Shown here in pieces: positions 45,195 through 54,374 of a stretch of 64,000 bases of DNA (positions within the stretch are counted from its first letter, which is position 1; every line of letters starts with the position of its first letter). Made by a program: the position numbers and the translations under genes. The DNA is from Caulobacter sp. AP07 (GTDB lineage: Bacteria > Pseudomonadota > Alphaproteobacteria > Caulobacterales > Caulobacteraceae), in the NCBI RefSeq assembly GCF_000281955.1, contig NZ_AKKF01000122.1:62001-126000 (forward strand). The letters are read 5' to 3'. The notes beneath the pieces were generated by a model. It did no database searches. It was not told the origin of the DNA and saw nothing but the letters and a program-made list of their open reading frames with translations.

Positions 45195-45198
45195 ATGA
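45031..45198 (+). CDS. Possible 55-residue leader protein
   Basis: A TTG at 45031, 9 bases after GGGGGGAAAG, opens 55 codons that end on a TGA overlapping the response-regulator ATG (ATGA). 'AKAMRRAEDDGIDDLADRP' is plausible helix, but the rest is Pro-rich and unlike a known family. The overlap would suit translational coupling, yet a chance frame in GC-rich DNA is as likely. Confidence 0.2.
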   Translation: MAKAMRRAEDDGIDDLADRPETSRATCPPGPTYPMMALASPTPRGCRSVPWSPEQ

Positions 45199-45563
45199 AG
45201 ACCCTCGTCGCCCTGAAGGTCCTGGTGGTCGAAGACGAGGCTCTGGTCTCCATGCTGGTGGAGGACATGCTCAGCGACCTCGGCTGCCTGGTCGTCGGCC
45301 CCGCCGCCGAGCTGGAGGAGGCCCTGCGCCTGGCCGCCAGCGCCGACATCGACGCCGCCCTGCTGGACGTCAATCTGGGCGGCCGCCCGATCTTTCCGGT
45401 CGCCGACGTCCTGAAGGAGCGCGGCGTGCCGTTCGCCTTCGCCAGCGGCTATGGCGAGGCCGGCCTGTCGGAAGGCCACAAGGGCGCCACCGTGCTGCAG
45501 AAGCCGTTCCGCGAAGCCGACCTGCGGCGGGTGCTGGAAGGGCTGGCGGCCCAGGCGGTCTAG
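45195..45563 (+). CDS. Single-domain response regulator
   Basis: The 122-residue protein is only a receiver domain. 'VLVVEDEALVSMLVEDML' gives the acidic pair, 'DAALLDVNLGG' the phosphorylated Asp, 'FAFASGYGEAGL' the Ser/Thr region and 'VLQKPF' the Lys. With no output domain, it probably passes phosphoryl groups to or from a kinase or a phosphotransferase, as in CheY-like or DivK-like proteins; the 'VNLGG..IFPVADVLKERGVPFAF' style is that of orphan receivers near hybrid kinases. No histidine kinase gene is in the window. Confidence 0.92.
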   Translation: MKTLVALKVLVVEDEALVSMLVEDMLSDLGCLVVGPAAELEEALRLAASADIDAALLDVNLGGRPIFPVADVLKERGVPFAFASGYGEAGLSEGHKGATVLQKPFREADLRRVLEGLAAQAV

Positions 45564-45620
45564 CCGGCGTGGACAATTAACCGACCCAGGCCCGCGAGTA
45601 CTTCTTCAACTCAAAAGTTC

Positions 45621-45711
45621 CGTCATCACCCGCTTTATGCGGGTGACCCAAGCGGCCGCAGACATAGCGTCAGACTCTGCTTGGGTCCCCCGAACAAGTC
45701 GGGGGATGACG
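45621..45711. repeat. 91-bp CGTCATCCCCC element, copy 2 (inverted)
   Basis: When read on the minus strand it matches the element at 38876-38966 over its full length. The inner stem GCTTTATGC/GACTTGTTCGG and the CCAAGC arms are kept. One end has CGTCATCACCC instead of CCC. It lies between the response regulator and the TonB receptor terminator. Confidence 0.8.
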
Positions 45712-45751
45712 AATGTGGGTGGGCGCGACACTCCGCGGAGGCCGAACCGAC

Positions 45752-45787
45752 AAAAGAAAAAGGGCGGACCCGGCGGGTCCGCCCTTT
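45752..45787 (-). terminator. Rho-independent terminator of the TonB receptor gene
   Basis: AAAGGGCGGACCC (45759-45771) pairs exactly with GGGTCCGCCCTTT (45775-45787) around GGC. On the minus strand this 13-bp stem is followed by TTTTTCTTTT (complement of 45752-45761), a textbook terminator, 23 bp after the receptor stop. Confidence 0.85.
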
Positions 45788-45809
45788 CCTGTGTTCAGGC
45801 CACCAAGGA

Positions 45810-48800
45810 CTAGAACCGGCGGGTCAGGTTCACGAACACCTGGCGACCGATATAGTCGTACTGGCTGGCGAAGGCATAGCTGCCCGCGCGGCTATAGGTG
45901 AAGTTGCCGCGGTCCTGCAGGGCCGGCGACACCTTCGGCGGGTCTTCGTTGAAGATGTTAGTCACCCCCACGACGCCTTCCCACTTGTCGGCTTCGTAGC
46001 GAACCGACAGGGCGTGGTACCACATCGCCTCGGCATGGTTCTTGGCCTTGTAGCGCGAACCCTGCGGGGTGGTGAGGTTGGACGGCGCCGAGATGTCGGT
46101 GCCGAACTGGTAGTCGTAGTTCGACTGGTGGCCCACGAACTCGGTCGACCACTGGAAGGTGACGTCCTGCCAACGGTAGCGGAGCTGGGTGTTGCCCACG
46201 ACCTTCGGCTCGCCGATCACGCCGTTGAAGTCGTCGGTCGAACCGGGGAACAGCTCCTGGGAGTCTTCCAGGGTGTAGCTGAACTGGGCGTCCAGGGTGA
46301 GCTTGCCCGGGCCGACCTCGCGGTTGTAGCGCATCGTCAGGTCGATGCCGCGGCTGGTCTGGCTGACGATGTTCCGGTAGCTGCCGTCGATGTCGGTGAT
46401 GCCGAGATAGGTCGACGAATCCGGATCCAGATCACGCGTGAAGAGCGCGCAGAACGGGTTGTTCGGGAAGTCGGCCGAGGCGTAGCACTGGCCGATGACG
46501 GCGGCGCCGTTGCTGGTGACCTGGTTGTTCACGTCGATTTCGTAGTAGTCGATCGCGACGTTGATGTCGGCGAAGTCCGGCGTCCAGATGAAGCCGGCGC
46601 TGAACGCCTTGGACTTTTCGGGCTTCAGGTTCTTGCCGCCGCCGGTGACGATGAACGCCGACGGATTGGCGCCGTTGTAGTCGCCGGGAATGCCCTGGGC
46701 GGCGCAGTTCTTGGCGATGGTCGGGTTCGACACGCCGCCGCCTTCCGGCGGAGCGTAGCGGATGCAGGGGTCGACCGAGGCCTGGCTCAGGAAGCCGCCC
46801 TGGTTGCCCAGGTTCAGCTCGAACAGCGCCGGGGCGCGGAACGAGGTGCCGTAGCTGGTGCGCAGCCGGTAGGCGCTGGTGATCTGCCAGTTCAGGCCGG
46901 CCTTGTAGGTCGAGTTCGAACCGTAGGAATCATAGTCCGAATAGCGGCCCGACAGGTTGACGGTCAGGGCTTCGACCAGCGGCACCGCCTTGATGATCGG
47001 CGCTTCCAGTTCGCCGTACAGTTCCTTGACCGTGTCGCTGCCCTTGGTGCGGCTGGCGGTGGCCAGGTTGTAGAAGTTCTGGCGGGTCATTTCCGGACCC
47101 GGCTGGTCGTCAAGCTTGTCATGACGATAGGACACGCCGAACGCGCCCGCCAGCGGGCCGGCCGGCAGGTTGAACAGATCGCCCGACACCTGGAATTCGG
47201 CGACGGTCTGCTCGTATTCGGTGACGCCCTTGTCGACCAGCTTCAGGTAGGCGTAGTCCGAGGCCGTCAGGTTGCCCGACTTCAGCACTTCGTCCGAGAA
47301 CAGGTCGATGTGACGGCCGACGATGGGCGTGAAGTCGCTGCTCGCCCAATCCCCGCCGATGCCGGCCAGGAACTTGTCGCTGTCAATACCGGTCTGGGTG
47401 TATTTGCCGCGGTTCTTCGAATAGCTGACATAGCCGTCCCAGGCCCAGCCCTTCAGGAAGCCGAAGTTGTCGTTGAACTTGCCGCGCAGGCCGGCGACGC
47501 CGCGATAGACGGTGATGTCCTGGGCGAACTTGAACGGGGTCAGCACCAGGGCCTGCGGCGCGAACAACCCCACGCCATTGGGGTTGGCGCTAGCCCAGCC
47601 CGGGATCGTGTGGGCCGCGTCCTGATAGGACGCGCCGACGCAGTTGAACGGGTTCACGTCGCAAGGCGCTTCCGGCGCGATGGTCGGGAACAGCTGCTGG
47701 ACCTGGGTCTGCGACGACTTGCGCTGGTGGCCCAGGAACTCGCCGTAGACCTCGCCGAAGCTCAGGTCGTACTGGCCGTCGGCATAGAGCGTGTAGCGCT
47801 TCACCGGCGACAGGAAGTCGACGTCCCTTTCAAGGGCGTTGACCGTGTCGCGGTCGTTGAGCGGCGCGAAACGGTAGCCGGGCAGGCGGGCGTCCGGGTT
47901 CGAGGCGGCGACGATCGGCGGATTGGCCGGATAGCCGGGGCCGTCGGTCGAGATCCGCGCGCGGCTGCCGTAGAAGGCGCCCGCCGGGCCCAGGGCGCTG
48001 GTCCGGCCAAGGCTCACCGGGATGTAGTTGAACAGGGCGCCGGACGGACCCGTGCACTTGAAGGTGCCGGTGTCGACGTCGATCCAGTCGTTGCGCGCGC
48101 CCGTGGTCGGATCGAAGGTGTACTGCTCGTCGCACATCAGGTCCTTGCGGTTCCCGAACTTGAGCGCTTTCTGCTCATAGTACTGGCCGCTGATCTGGAA
48201 GCGTCCGCGATCCAGGACCTTACCGTAGGCGCCGCTGAAGGTGTATTCGTTGCCGCCGTCGCCGCCGCCGCCGAACTTGCCCGAGGCTTCCAGTCGGCCG
48301 CCGTCCAGCTTGTTGCGGGTGATGACGTTGACGACGCCGGCCACGGCGTCGGAGCCGTAGATCGACGAGGCGCCGTCCTTCAGGATTTCATACCGATCGA
48401 CGATCGCGTCGGGCAGGATGTTCAGGTCGACGGCCGCCACCGCGCCCTGCGTGCCTGCGGGCGGCAGGCGCCGGCCGTTCAGCAGCACCAGGGTGCGCTG
48501 GTCGCCCAGGCCGCGCAGCGAGACGGTGTTCACGCCGCCGCCGCCGTTGACGACGAAGCCGCCGAACTGGTTGTTGATCTGGGTGGAGCCGGCCGAGACC
48601 GACGAGCCCTGCAGGATCTCGCTGCCGCTGACCAGGCCGGCCAGGGTCGAACCCTCGGACGTGATCACCTGAACCGGCGAGATGCTGTTGAACTCGTTCC
48701 GCCGAATCCGCGAACCGGTGACGACCAGTTCTTCGACCTCGGTGCCGGCCGGAGTGGCCGCCGGGGCGGCGGCCGGCGGGGCGGAAGAGGCGTCCTGCGC

Positions 48801-48878
48801 CAAGGCGACGGACGGCGCGCCCATGGCGACGACCCCGACGATCATGGTCGTGCACAGAAGGCTATTACGTAACAACAT
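45810..48878 (-). CDS. TonB-dependent outer-membrane receptor
   Basis: The ATG at 48878 follows CGGGGAG and starts a 1022-residue protein. A signal peptide ('LLCTTMIVGVVAMGAPSVALA') is followed by a TonB-box region ('VEELVVTGSRIRRNEFNSISPV'), the plug domain ('LRGLGDQRTLVLLNGRRLPP', 'ILKDGASSIYGSDAVAGVVNVIT') and a long beta-barrel ending in aromatic 'VFVNLTRRF', as needed for BAM assembly. The plug style is that of CirA/BtuB-like receptors for large or peptide-type substrates ('oar-like'/peptide receptors). It faces an exported S9 peptidase across 323 bp, which suggests uptake of peptides and their hydrolysis. Confidence 0.93.
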   Translation of the reverse strand: MLLRNSLLCTTMIVGVVAMGAPSVALAQDASSAPPAAAPAATPAGTEVEELVVTGSRIRRNEFNSISPVQVITSEGSTLAGLVSGSEILQGSSVSAGSTQINNQFGGFVVNGGGGVNTVSLRGLGDQRTLVLLNGRRLPPAGTQGAVAAVDLNILPDAIVDRYEILKDGASSIYGSDAVAGVVNVITRNKLDGGRLEASGKFGGGGDGGNEYTFSGAYGKVLDRGRFQISGQYYEQKALKFGNRKDLMCDEQYTFDPTTGARNDWIDVDTGTFKCTGPSGALFNYIPVSLGRTSALGPAGAFYGSRARISTDGPGYPANPPIVAASNPDARLPGYRFAPLNDRDTVNALERDVDFLSPVKRYTLYADGQYDLSFGEVYGEFLGHQRKSSQTQVQQLFPTIAPEAPCDVNPFNCVGASYQDAAHTIPGWASANPNGVGLFAPQALVLTPFKFAQDITVYRGVAGLRGKFNDNFGFLKGWAWDGYVSYSKNRGKYTQTGIDSDKFLAGIGGDWASSDFTPIVGRHIDLFSDEVLKSGNLTASDYAYLKLVDKGVTEYEQTVAEFQVSGDLFNLPAGPLAGAFGVSYRHDKLDDQPGPEMTRQNFYNLATASRTKGSDTVKELYGELEAPIIKAVPLVEALTVNLSGRYSDYDSYGSNSTYKAGLNWQITSAYRLRTSYGTSFRAPALFELNLGNQGGFLSQASVDPCIRYAPPEGGGVSNPTIAKNCAAQGIPGDYNGANPSAFIVTGGGKNLKPEKSKAFSAGFIWTPDFADINVAIDYYEIDVNNQVTSNGAAVIGQCYASADFPNNPFCALFTRDLDPDSSTYLGITDIDGSYRNIVSQTSRGIDLTMRYNREVGPGKLTLDAQFSYTLEDSQELFPGSTDDFNGVIGEPKVVGNTQLRYRWQDVTFQWSTEFVGHQSNYDYQFGTDISAPSNLTTPQGSRYKAKNHAEAMWYHALSVRYEADKWEGVVGVTNIFNEDPPKVSPALQDRGNFTYSRAGSYAFASQYDYIGRQVFVNLTRRF

Positions 48879-49201
48879 ATCTACTCCCCGCAGCGCTGAT
48901 GGGCATTGTGACTCACTCCCCCGAGGCTCACCGGACAACTTAGGCAGGTCAAAACACGGGCCACAACGCGATAGACGGAGCCGGGCTTTTTCTTGCGCCT
49001 CCCGTTACAATATAGTCACACCGCGGTCGCAATATCGCCGCTTTGCAAACGAGACGTGCCCTTTCCAGCCTTGAGCGCCCACCCCACCGCGCTTTTCGGC
49101 CATAACCCTCAAAAGTTGCGCCACGCCGAAGCCACATTGCCGAACGGGGGCAAGTGTCGCTACCGTCGGGCGAACGTCGGTTCTCTCGTGAGGGGTTTAA
49201 G
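48879..49201. other. 323-bp divergent promoter region
   Basis: This gap separates the TonB receptor (-) from the S9 peptidase (+). It is A/T-richer than its surroundings, with GTTACAATATAGTCACA (49005-49021) and a short TTTGCAAACG. I found no perfect long palindrome and no recognised repeat. It must contain both promoters. Confidence 0.55.
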
Positions 49202-51232
49202 GTGAGTTCTCGCTTCAAGAAATTGCTGCTGACCATGGCCGCGACGGCCTGCCTGGGCATGGTCTCGGCGATGACCGTTGGGGCCGCGCCCGCCATCGCG
49301 GCGGCGCCCAGCGCCAAGGACCTGACCCGCTACCCGGAACTGTCGGACGTGAGCCTGTCGCCGGACGGCAAGCACATCGTCGGCCTGATCTCCAACGACG
49401 GCGAGGAGCAGATCATCGCCGTCTGGGAGACGGCCCATCCGGACAAGCAGCCGTTCACGATCGGCTCCAAGCACATGCGGCTGATGAGCGTCCAGTTCAT
49501 CAAGGACGACCGGCTCGGCGTGGTGGCCCAGCAGACCCTGACGATCGGGTCGTGGAAGGGGCATCTGGGGAAGTTCTACATCACCGACCTGAAGGGCGAG
49601 AAATGGACCTCCGCCCTGCCCGAGGAGCGCGCGACCAGCGACCAGGCCGACCTTGAGAAACGGGCCGGAAACCCGGCGCTGCTCAGCCGCCTGCCGGGCG
49701 ATCCGCAGCATATCCTGGTGATGGACACCAGCACCGAGGGCGAAGGCGACATCTACCGCACCAATGTCTACACCGGCACGGCCGAGCGCGTTGAGCGGGG
49801 CTCGGACAAGTTCGGCGACCTGCAGGTGGACAACAAGGGCGAGGTCCGCGCCAAGGTCGAGCTGGACTACGAGGACGGCAAGGCCGTCTACGTCCAGTGG
49901 ATCAAGGCCCCCAACGGCCAGTGGGGGCCGCACTTCCGCTCCTACGTGAAGGACCGCAACATCTTCGGGATCATCGGCTTCAGCGAGGACCCCAACATCG
50001 TCTATGTCACGGGAACCCGGAACGGCGACAAGACCGGGATCTACGAATACGACGTGACCACCAAGACGTTCCTGGAACCGGCTTTCGAGCACAAGCTGTT
50101 CGACGCCAGGGGGATCGTCGAGGACGACGCCGGCCACCTGGTGGGCTTCCGCTACGAAGGCGCCCGCAACAGCACCTACTGGACCGATCCGCGACTGGCG
50201 GCGATGGACAAGAGCGTTCGCGCGGCGCTGGGCGTCAGGACCACGCCCCTCGACTGGGTCGATCCGGGCACCGGCCAGAAGGCCAAGATCAACGTCGCCG
50301 ACGGGGCCGACCTGGTGGTGGCCTCGTGGTCCAGCGACCTGACCTCCGCGATCATCGCCAAGACCGGCCCCAAGGAGCCGGGCGAGTACTACCTGTTCAG
50401 CAAGGACGGCAAGCTGACCCTGCTGGGCAAGCAGCGGCCGTGGGTCAAGCCCGAGAGCCTCGGCGACACGCGGCTGGTGCAGTACACGGCGCGGGACGGG
50501 CTGGTCATCCCGGGCTTCCTGACCACGCCCCCCGCCTCGGCCGGTCCGGGCCCCCACCCGACGATCATCCTGCCGCACGGCGGACCGTGGGCGCGCGATT
50601 CACTCGACTGGGACGTCGGGGGCTGGACCCAGTACTTCGCCAGCCGCGGCTACGTCGTGCTGCAACCCCAGTTCCGCGGCAGCGAAGGCTGGGGCCGCAA
50701 GCTCTGGGTCGCCGGCGACAGCGAGTGGGGCCAGAAGATGCAGGACGACAAGGACGACGGCGCTAGGTGGCTGATCGACCAGAAGATCGCCGATCCCAAG
50801 CGGATCGCGATGTTCGGCTATTCCTACGGCGGCTATTCGGCCCTGGCGGCGAGCATCCGGCCCAACGGGCTCTACCAGTGCGCGGTGTCCGGCGCGGGCG
50901 GCAGCCTGGCGGACATGAAGCGGGTCACCGCCGACAGCCGCCTGGGCCGTGAGTTCCAGCGGCCGTTCGTCGGCGGACTGGACGCCATCCAGCACGCGGG
51001 CGACGCCCAGATCCCGATCTTCCTCTACCACGGCGAACGCGACACCAATGTCGACATCAAGGATTCCAGGCGCTTCATCGCCGGGCTGAAGGCGGCCGGA
51101 AAGCCGTACAAGTGGCTGGAAATCAAGGACATGGGCCACCCCTACCTCACCATGACCCCCGCCATGATGGAGCTGCAGCTGGTCGAGATCGAGAAGTTCT
51201 TCCAGAACGAGTGCAAGCCCGGCGGTCTCTGA
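49202..51232 (+). CDS. Exported S9 prolyl-oligopeptidase-type peptidase
   Basis: A GTG at 49202, 7 bases after GAGGGG, begins the signal peptide ('KLLLTMAATACLGMVSAMTVGAAPAIAAAP'). A beta-propeller half follows ('SDVSLSPDGKHIVGLISND'). The C-terminal alpha/beta hydrolase contains S541 in 'GYSYGGYSA', D614 in 'GERDTNVD' and H646 in 'DMGHPYLT', the S9 triad. It should cut short peptides from the periplasm or outer face. Its divergent TonB receptor may bring in the substrates. A terminator hairpin lies at 51254-51280. Confidence 0.9.
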   Translation: MSSRFKKLLLTMAATACLGMVSAMTVGAAPAIAAAPSAKDLTRYPELSDVSLSPDGKHIVGLISNDGEEQIIAVWETAHPDKQPFTIGSKHMRLMSVQFIKDDRLGVVAQQTLTIGSWKGHLGKFYITDLKGEKWTSALPEERATSDQADLEKRAGNPALLSRLPGDPQHILVMDTSTEGEGDIYRTNVYTGTAERVERGSDKFGDLQVDNKGEVRAKVELDYEDGKAVYVQWIKAPNGQWGPHFRSYVKDRNIFGIIGFSEDPNIVYVTGTRNGDKTGIYEYDVTTKTFLEPAFEHKLFDARGIVEDDAGHLVGFRYEGARNSTYWTDPRLAAMDKSVRAALGVRTTPLDWVDPGTGQKAKINVADGADLVVASWSSDLTSAIIAKTGPKEPGEYYLFSKDGKLTLLGKQRPWVKPESLGDTRLVQYTARDGLVIPGFLTTPPASAGPGPHPTIILPHGGPWARDSLDWDVGGWTQYFASRGYVVLQPQFRGSEGWGRKLWVAGDSEWGQKMQDDKDDGARWLIDQKIADPKRIAMFGYSYGGYSALAASIRPNGLYQCAVSGAGGSLADMKRVTADSRLGREFQRPFVGGLDAIQHAGDAQIPIFLYHGERDTNVDIKDSRRFIAGLKAAGKPYKWLEIKDMGHPYLTMTPAMMELQLVEIEKFFQNECKPGGL

Positions 51233-51253
51233 GGGGCCCGGCGACACGATCCA

Positions 51254-51280
51254 GGGGCGACGGCGACGTCGCCCCGTTTT
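51254..51280 (+). terminator. Terminator of the S9 peptidase gene
   Basis: GGGGCGACG (51254-51262) pairs exactly with CGTCGCCCC (51267-51275) around GCGA, followed by GTTTT. It starts 21 bp after the stop codon. Confidence 0.75.
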
Positions 51281-51299
51281 CCGGGCTCCGCGCCGGACC

Positions 51300-51716
51300 T
51301 CAGTCGAGGTCGCGGGGGCCGAACGAATCAGGCAGCAGGCTCCAGAACGGCGTGCGACGGGTCGCCCGGCCGTCCTGCACCGAGATGATCTCGCAGGTGT
51401 CGCTGGCGAATTCGGCGATCCGCTGGCGGCAGGCCCCGCAGGGCTGGACCACGGTGTTCGAGCCGCCGGCGATCAGCACCTTGGCGATCTTGCGCCCGCC
51501 GGCCGTGACCATCGCCCCGATCGCCGTCTGTTCGGCGCAGGTCCCCGACGGATAGGCCGCGTTCTCGACATTGACCCCCAGATGGGCGACGCCGTCCTCG
51601 TCGATCACCGCCGCGGCGACCGTGAAATTCGAGTAGCGGGCATAGGCCCTGGTCAGCAGCGCCGGCATGGCCGCCGCCAGATCTTCCTCGAAAGTTGCAA
51701 TTTCTCGCGCGCTCAT
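51300..51716 (-). CDS. cdd: Cytidine deaminase
   Basis: The 138-residue protein deaminates cytidine and deoxycytidine to uridine. It has the zinc and catalytic signature C60-A-E62 in 'AYPSGTCAEQTAIGAM' and C93-G-A-C96-R-Q in 'VQPCGACRQRIAEFA'. The three Cys ligands (instead of His plus two Cys) mark the homotetrameric class. 'FTVAAAVIDEDGVAHLGVNVENAAY' binds the nucleoside. The ATG at 51716 is the natural start. Confidence 0.93.
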   Translation of the reverse strand: MSAREIATFEEDLAAAMPALLTRAYARYSNFTVAAAVIDEDGVAHLGVNVENAAYPSGTCAEQTAIGAMVTAGGRKIAKVLIAGGSNTVVQPCGACRQRIAEFASDTCEIISVQDGRATRRTPFWSLLPDSFGPRDLD

Positions 51717-51805
51717 GCCTCGATCCGCCTCTCCGGCAGGTCGCGCCGGGTAGAGAGGCAATCAGTCGCGGGGCCCGCTTGCAAGCCCGTTTTCGCCCTC
51801 TAGCG

Positions 51806-52078
51806 TCAAGCTTCCCCAGGCGCCTTGGCGACGATCGACAGGGCGTGCACCGGGCCCGCCAGCTCCTCGGCCAGGGCCTGGTGGATGAGTCGCTGGCGGA
51901 CCACCCGCCCCTTGCCGGCAAAGGCCTGCGCCTCGATCAGCAGGTTGAAATGGCTCTCCCCGCCCTCGCGGTGACCGGCATGGCCGTGGTGGCGGTCGCT
52001 GTCGTCGACCACCTCGAGTCGAGTGGGCGAAAAAATGGTGGTCAATTTCGCGGCGATGGTGTCTGCGACGGCGCCCAT
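51806..52078 (-). CDS. BolA family protein
   Basis: The 90-residue protein begins 'MGAVADTIAAKLTTIFSPTRLEVVDDSDRHHGHAGHREGG' and continues 'ESHFNLLIEAQAFAGKGRVVRQRLIHQALAEELAGPVHALSIVA'. It has the class II-like fold with the conserved His-rich loop and 'ESHFN'. BolA works with monothiol glutaredoxins in iron-sulphur or iron regulation. In alphaproteobacteria bolA is next to a J-domain gene and cobS; here the J-domain gene is divergent, 59 bp away. The ATG at 52078 has AAGGAAG upstream; a TTG at 52099 would add seven residues. Confidence 0.93.
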   Translation of the reverse strand: MGAVADTIAAKLTTIFSPTRLEVVDDSDRHHGHAGHREGGESHFNLLIEAQAFAGKGRVVRQRLIHQALAEELAGPVHALSIVAKAPGEA

Positions 52079-52137
52079 GACGGCTTCCTTGCTTGTCAAT
52101 CCTTGAACGGAAATAGCTGCGGCTTACTCTAAGCGCC

Positions 52138-52788
52138 ATGAGCGCCGACTTCGAATATCGACCCAAGTTTTTTGACATCCGCGTCCGCCCGCCGAAAACG
52201 GCGGAGGAGAAGGCGCGGGAGAACGACGTCTTCGCCCTGAAACCGGGCGAGGTTCGCTGCGACCATCCCGAGTGCCGCCTGGCCGCCACGGCCAAGGCGC
52301 CCAAGTCGCGCGACATGCCGGGCGTCTACTACAATTTCTGCGTCAAGCACGCGGCCGAATATAACAAGAACTGGAACTTCTACGCCGGCATGAGCGAGGG
52401 GCAGATCCGCTCGCAGCAGGAGCAGGAGAAGATGACCGGCGGCCGGCCCACCTGGAGCATGAAGGCCGACGGCCGCTCGCGCGAGGCCGCCGCCATGGCC
52501 GCCCGCGACGCCCGCCACCTCAACGACCCGTTCGGCCTGTTCCGCGCCCAGCAGCGCAAGGCCGAGGCCGCCGCCGTCAGCCGCAACCTGGGCAAGCTGG
52601 AACGCCAGGCCCTGGCCGACCTCGACCTCGAGGCCGACGCCGACGGTCCGGCCATCCGCGCCAAGTACAAGGACCTGCTCAAGCGCTGCCACCCCGACAT
52701 GAACGGCGGCGACCGCAGCGCCGAGCACAAGCTGCAGCGGGTGATCAAGGCCTACAAGACCCTGCAGAAGTCGGGCCTGACGGGGTAG
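52138..52788 (+). CDS. C-terminal J-domain (DnaJ-like) protein
   Basis: The 216-residue protein has an N-terminal part with a Cys-rich motif ('VRCDHPECRLAATAKAPKSRDMPGVYYNFCVKHAAEYNKNWNFY') and a C-terminal J domain of about 55 residues ('IRAKYKDLLKRCHPDMNGGDRSAEHKLQRVIKAY'). It has the HPD motif that stimulates DnaK ATPase. In alphaproteobacteria this gene usually lies beside bolA and cobS. It probably acts as a co-chaperone with a specific client. Confidence 0.92.
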   Translation: MSADFEYRPKFFDIRVRPPKTAEEKARENDVFALKPGEVRCDHPECRLAATAKAPKSRDMPGVYYNFCVKHAAEYNKNWNFYAGMSEGQIRSQQEQEKMTGGRPTWSMKADGRSREAAAMAARDARHLNDPFGLFRAQQRKAEAAAVSRNLGKLERQALADLDLEADADGPAIRAKYKDLLKRCHPDMNGGDRSAEHKLQRVIKAYKTLQKSGLTG

Positions 52789-52807
52789 GCGCGCGCCCGC
52801 CCGGGCC

Positions 52808-54256
52808 TCACGGTCCGGCCACCCGCGCGACCTCGCTCTGGATCGCGCCGATCAGGGTCGTGGCCCCGGCGTCCTGGTTCGACAGCGCGACCGCCACGTA
52901 GCCACGGTCCAGATAGATGTCGAGCTGGCTGCTGATGCCGGCGAAGCTGCCGTCGTGACCCACGATCCTGCCCGCCGCCGAGGCCTGCACGGTGAAGCCG
53001 GCCCCGTAACCGTTCGGCGGATGATCGGTCCACAGCGTCTTCAGCCCGGCCGGCGAGACCAGCTTGCCCGCTTGCAGCGCCGTGGCGAACCGCAGCAGGT
53101 CGCCGACCGTCGAGAAACCGCCGCCGGCCGGGCTGCCCCGGAACGTGTGGTCGAAGGTGTTCTCCCGCCAGCCATAGGGCTGGTCCGGCGCATAGACGTA
53201 GCCGACCGCGAGGTTCTCGACCGGCTGGTCCATCGGGTAGCTGTCGGTCCGGGTCATGCCGGCGGGCTTGTAGATATGCTCGCGCACATAGTCGAAATAG
53301 CTGACGCCCGAGGCCTTCTCGATCACCACGCCCAGCATCAGCATGCCCGTGTTGCTGTAGGCGTACTGCGTTCCGGGCTTGAACTCCGGCGCTTCGCCCT
53401 GGACCAGCGGCTTGTAGTCGTCCAGTTGGCCGTAGAGGGCCCGCGAACTGCCCCGGAACCGATCGCCCAGATAATTGCCCAGGCCGCTGGTGTGGGTCAG
53501 CAGCTGGCGCACGGTGATCGGGTCGGAGACCGCGCGCGGCAGCCAGGTTTCGTCGGCGTAGCGGCTCAGCGGATCGTCCAGCGAGACCTTGCCCGCCTCG
53601 ACCAGCTGCAGCACCGCCACGGCGGTGAACATCTTGTTCATGGAGCCCAGGTTGAAGCGGGTCTCGACGGTGTTTCTGGCGTGATAGCGCCGGTTGGCCT
53701 CACCGCAGGCCTTCTCGACCAGCACCGCGCCGTCCTTGGCCACCAGCACCGCGCCCGAGAAGACGTCGCTCTCGCACCCCCGAGCCACCATGCGCTCAAT
53801 GCTCGCCGCCAGGGCTTTGGCCGGCAACGGCGACGCCAACTCCGCGCTCCAGGCCGGCGTGGCGCCGGGTTCGACCGAGGTGATCCGGCGCTCCCCCGTC
53901 GTCTCGAACTCCAGCGCCAGGCCGTGCAGGCCCCCATACAGCCGATCCTTCAGCACCACCTCGACGCGGGAAGCCGTCGGGTCGGCGGGGCGGACGGCGA
54001 CCAGATCGATCCCGCCCGTCGCCCGGCGCTGGTTACGGGAAAACCGCTGGAAGGACCGCAGCGACACCTGCTTGTTGAACGCCTCGCTGAAGTCGCGATC
54101 GCGAATGTTCGACATCTCTGTCGGGTCGGCGCTGTTCACCGAGGCGACATAGGCCCGGACGTGGTCGCCGACCGGTCCCGCCGGCGGCGACTGCGCGAAG
54201 GCGGGCGCGGCGCCCGACAGGCACAAGGAAAGCAGGGCTAGGCCGAACCGACGCAT
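52808..54256 (-). CDS. Exported class C serine hydrolase (second)
   Basis: The 482-residue protein has a signal peptide ('LALLSLCLSGAAPAFAQ') and about 130 extra N-terminal residues ('ASVNSADPTEMSNIRDRD', of a DUF-like part). The beta-lactamase/esterase fold follows with S205-M-N-K208, 'YAYSNTGM' for the Tyr-x-Asn motif and 'VGHDGSFAG' for the third. It is related to the enzyme at 11156-12874 but differs in domain order: this one has its extra domain at the N-terminus, the other at the C-terminus. The substrate is unknown. Confidence 0.87.
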   Translation of the reverse strand: MRRFGLALLSLCLSGAAPAFAQSPPAGPVGDHVRAYVASVNSADPTEMSNIRDRDFSEAFNKQVSLRSFQRFSRNQRRATGGIDLVAVRPADPTASRVEVVLKDRLYGGLHGLALEFETTGERRITSVEPGATPAWSAELASPLPAKALAASIERMVARGCESDVFSGAVLVAKDGAVLVEKACGEANRRYHARNTVETRFNLGSMNKMFTAVAVLQLVEAGKVSLDDPLSRYADETWLPRAVSDPITVRQLLTHTSGLGNYLGDRFRGSSRALYGQLDDYKPLVQGEAPEFKPGTQYAYSNTGMLMLGVVIEKASGVSYFDYVREHIYKPAGMTRTDSYPMDQPVENLAVGYVYAPDQPYGWRENTFDHTFRGSPAGGGFSTVGDLLRFATALQAGKLVSPAGLKTLWTDHPPNGYGAGFTVQASAAGRIVGHDGSFAGISSQLDIYLDRGYVAVALSNQDAGATTLIGAIQSEVARVAGP

Positions 54257-54374
54257 TCTGATGGATCCCCCGTCCGCTCACCCTGACGAGCGACGACGCC
54301 TGAGCTTAGGCATGGGCGAGGCGGTTCTCAACCGTACGTCGCGTGACCGAACACCCGTGAGCAAGACCTGGGCC

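Noticed and set aside
45681-48872. A 1063-codon open frame antisense to the TonB receptor
   Set aside because: It is low-complexity, lacks a family signature and covers a terminator; the receptor on the minus strand is clear.
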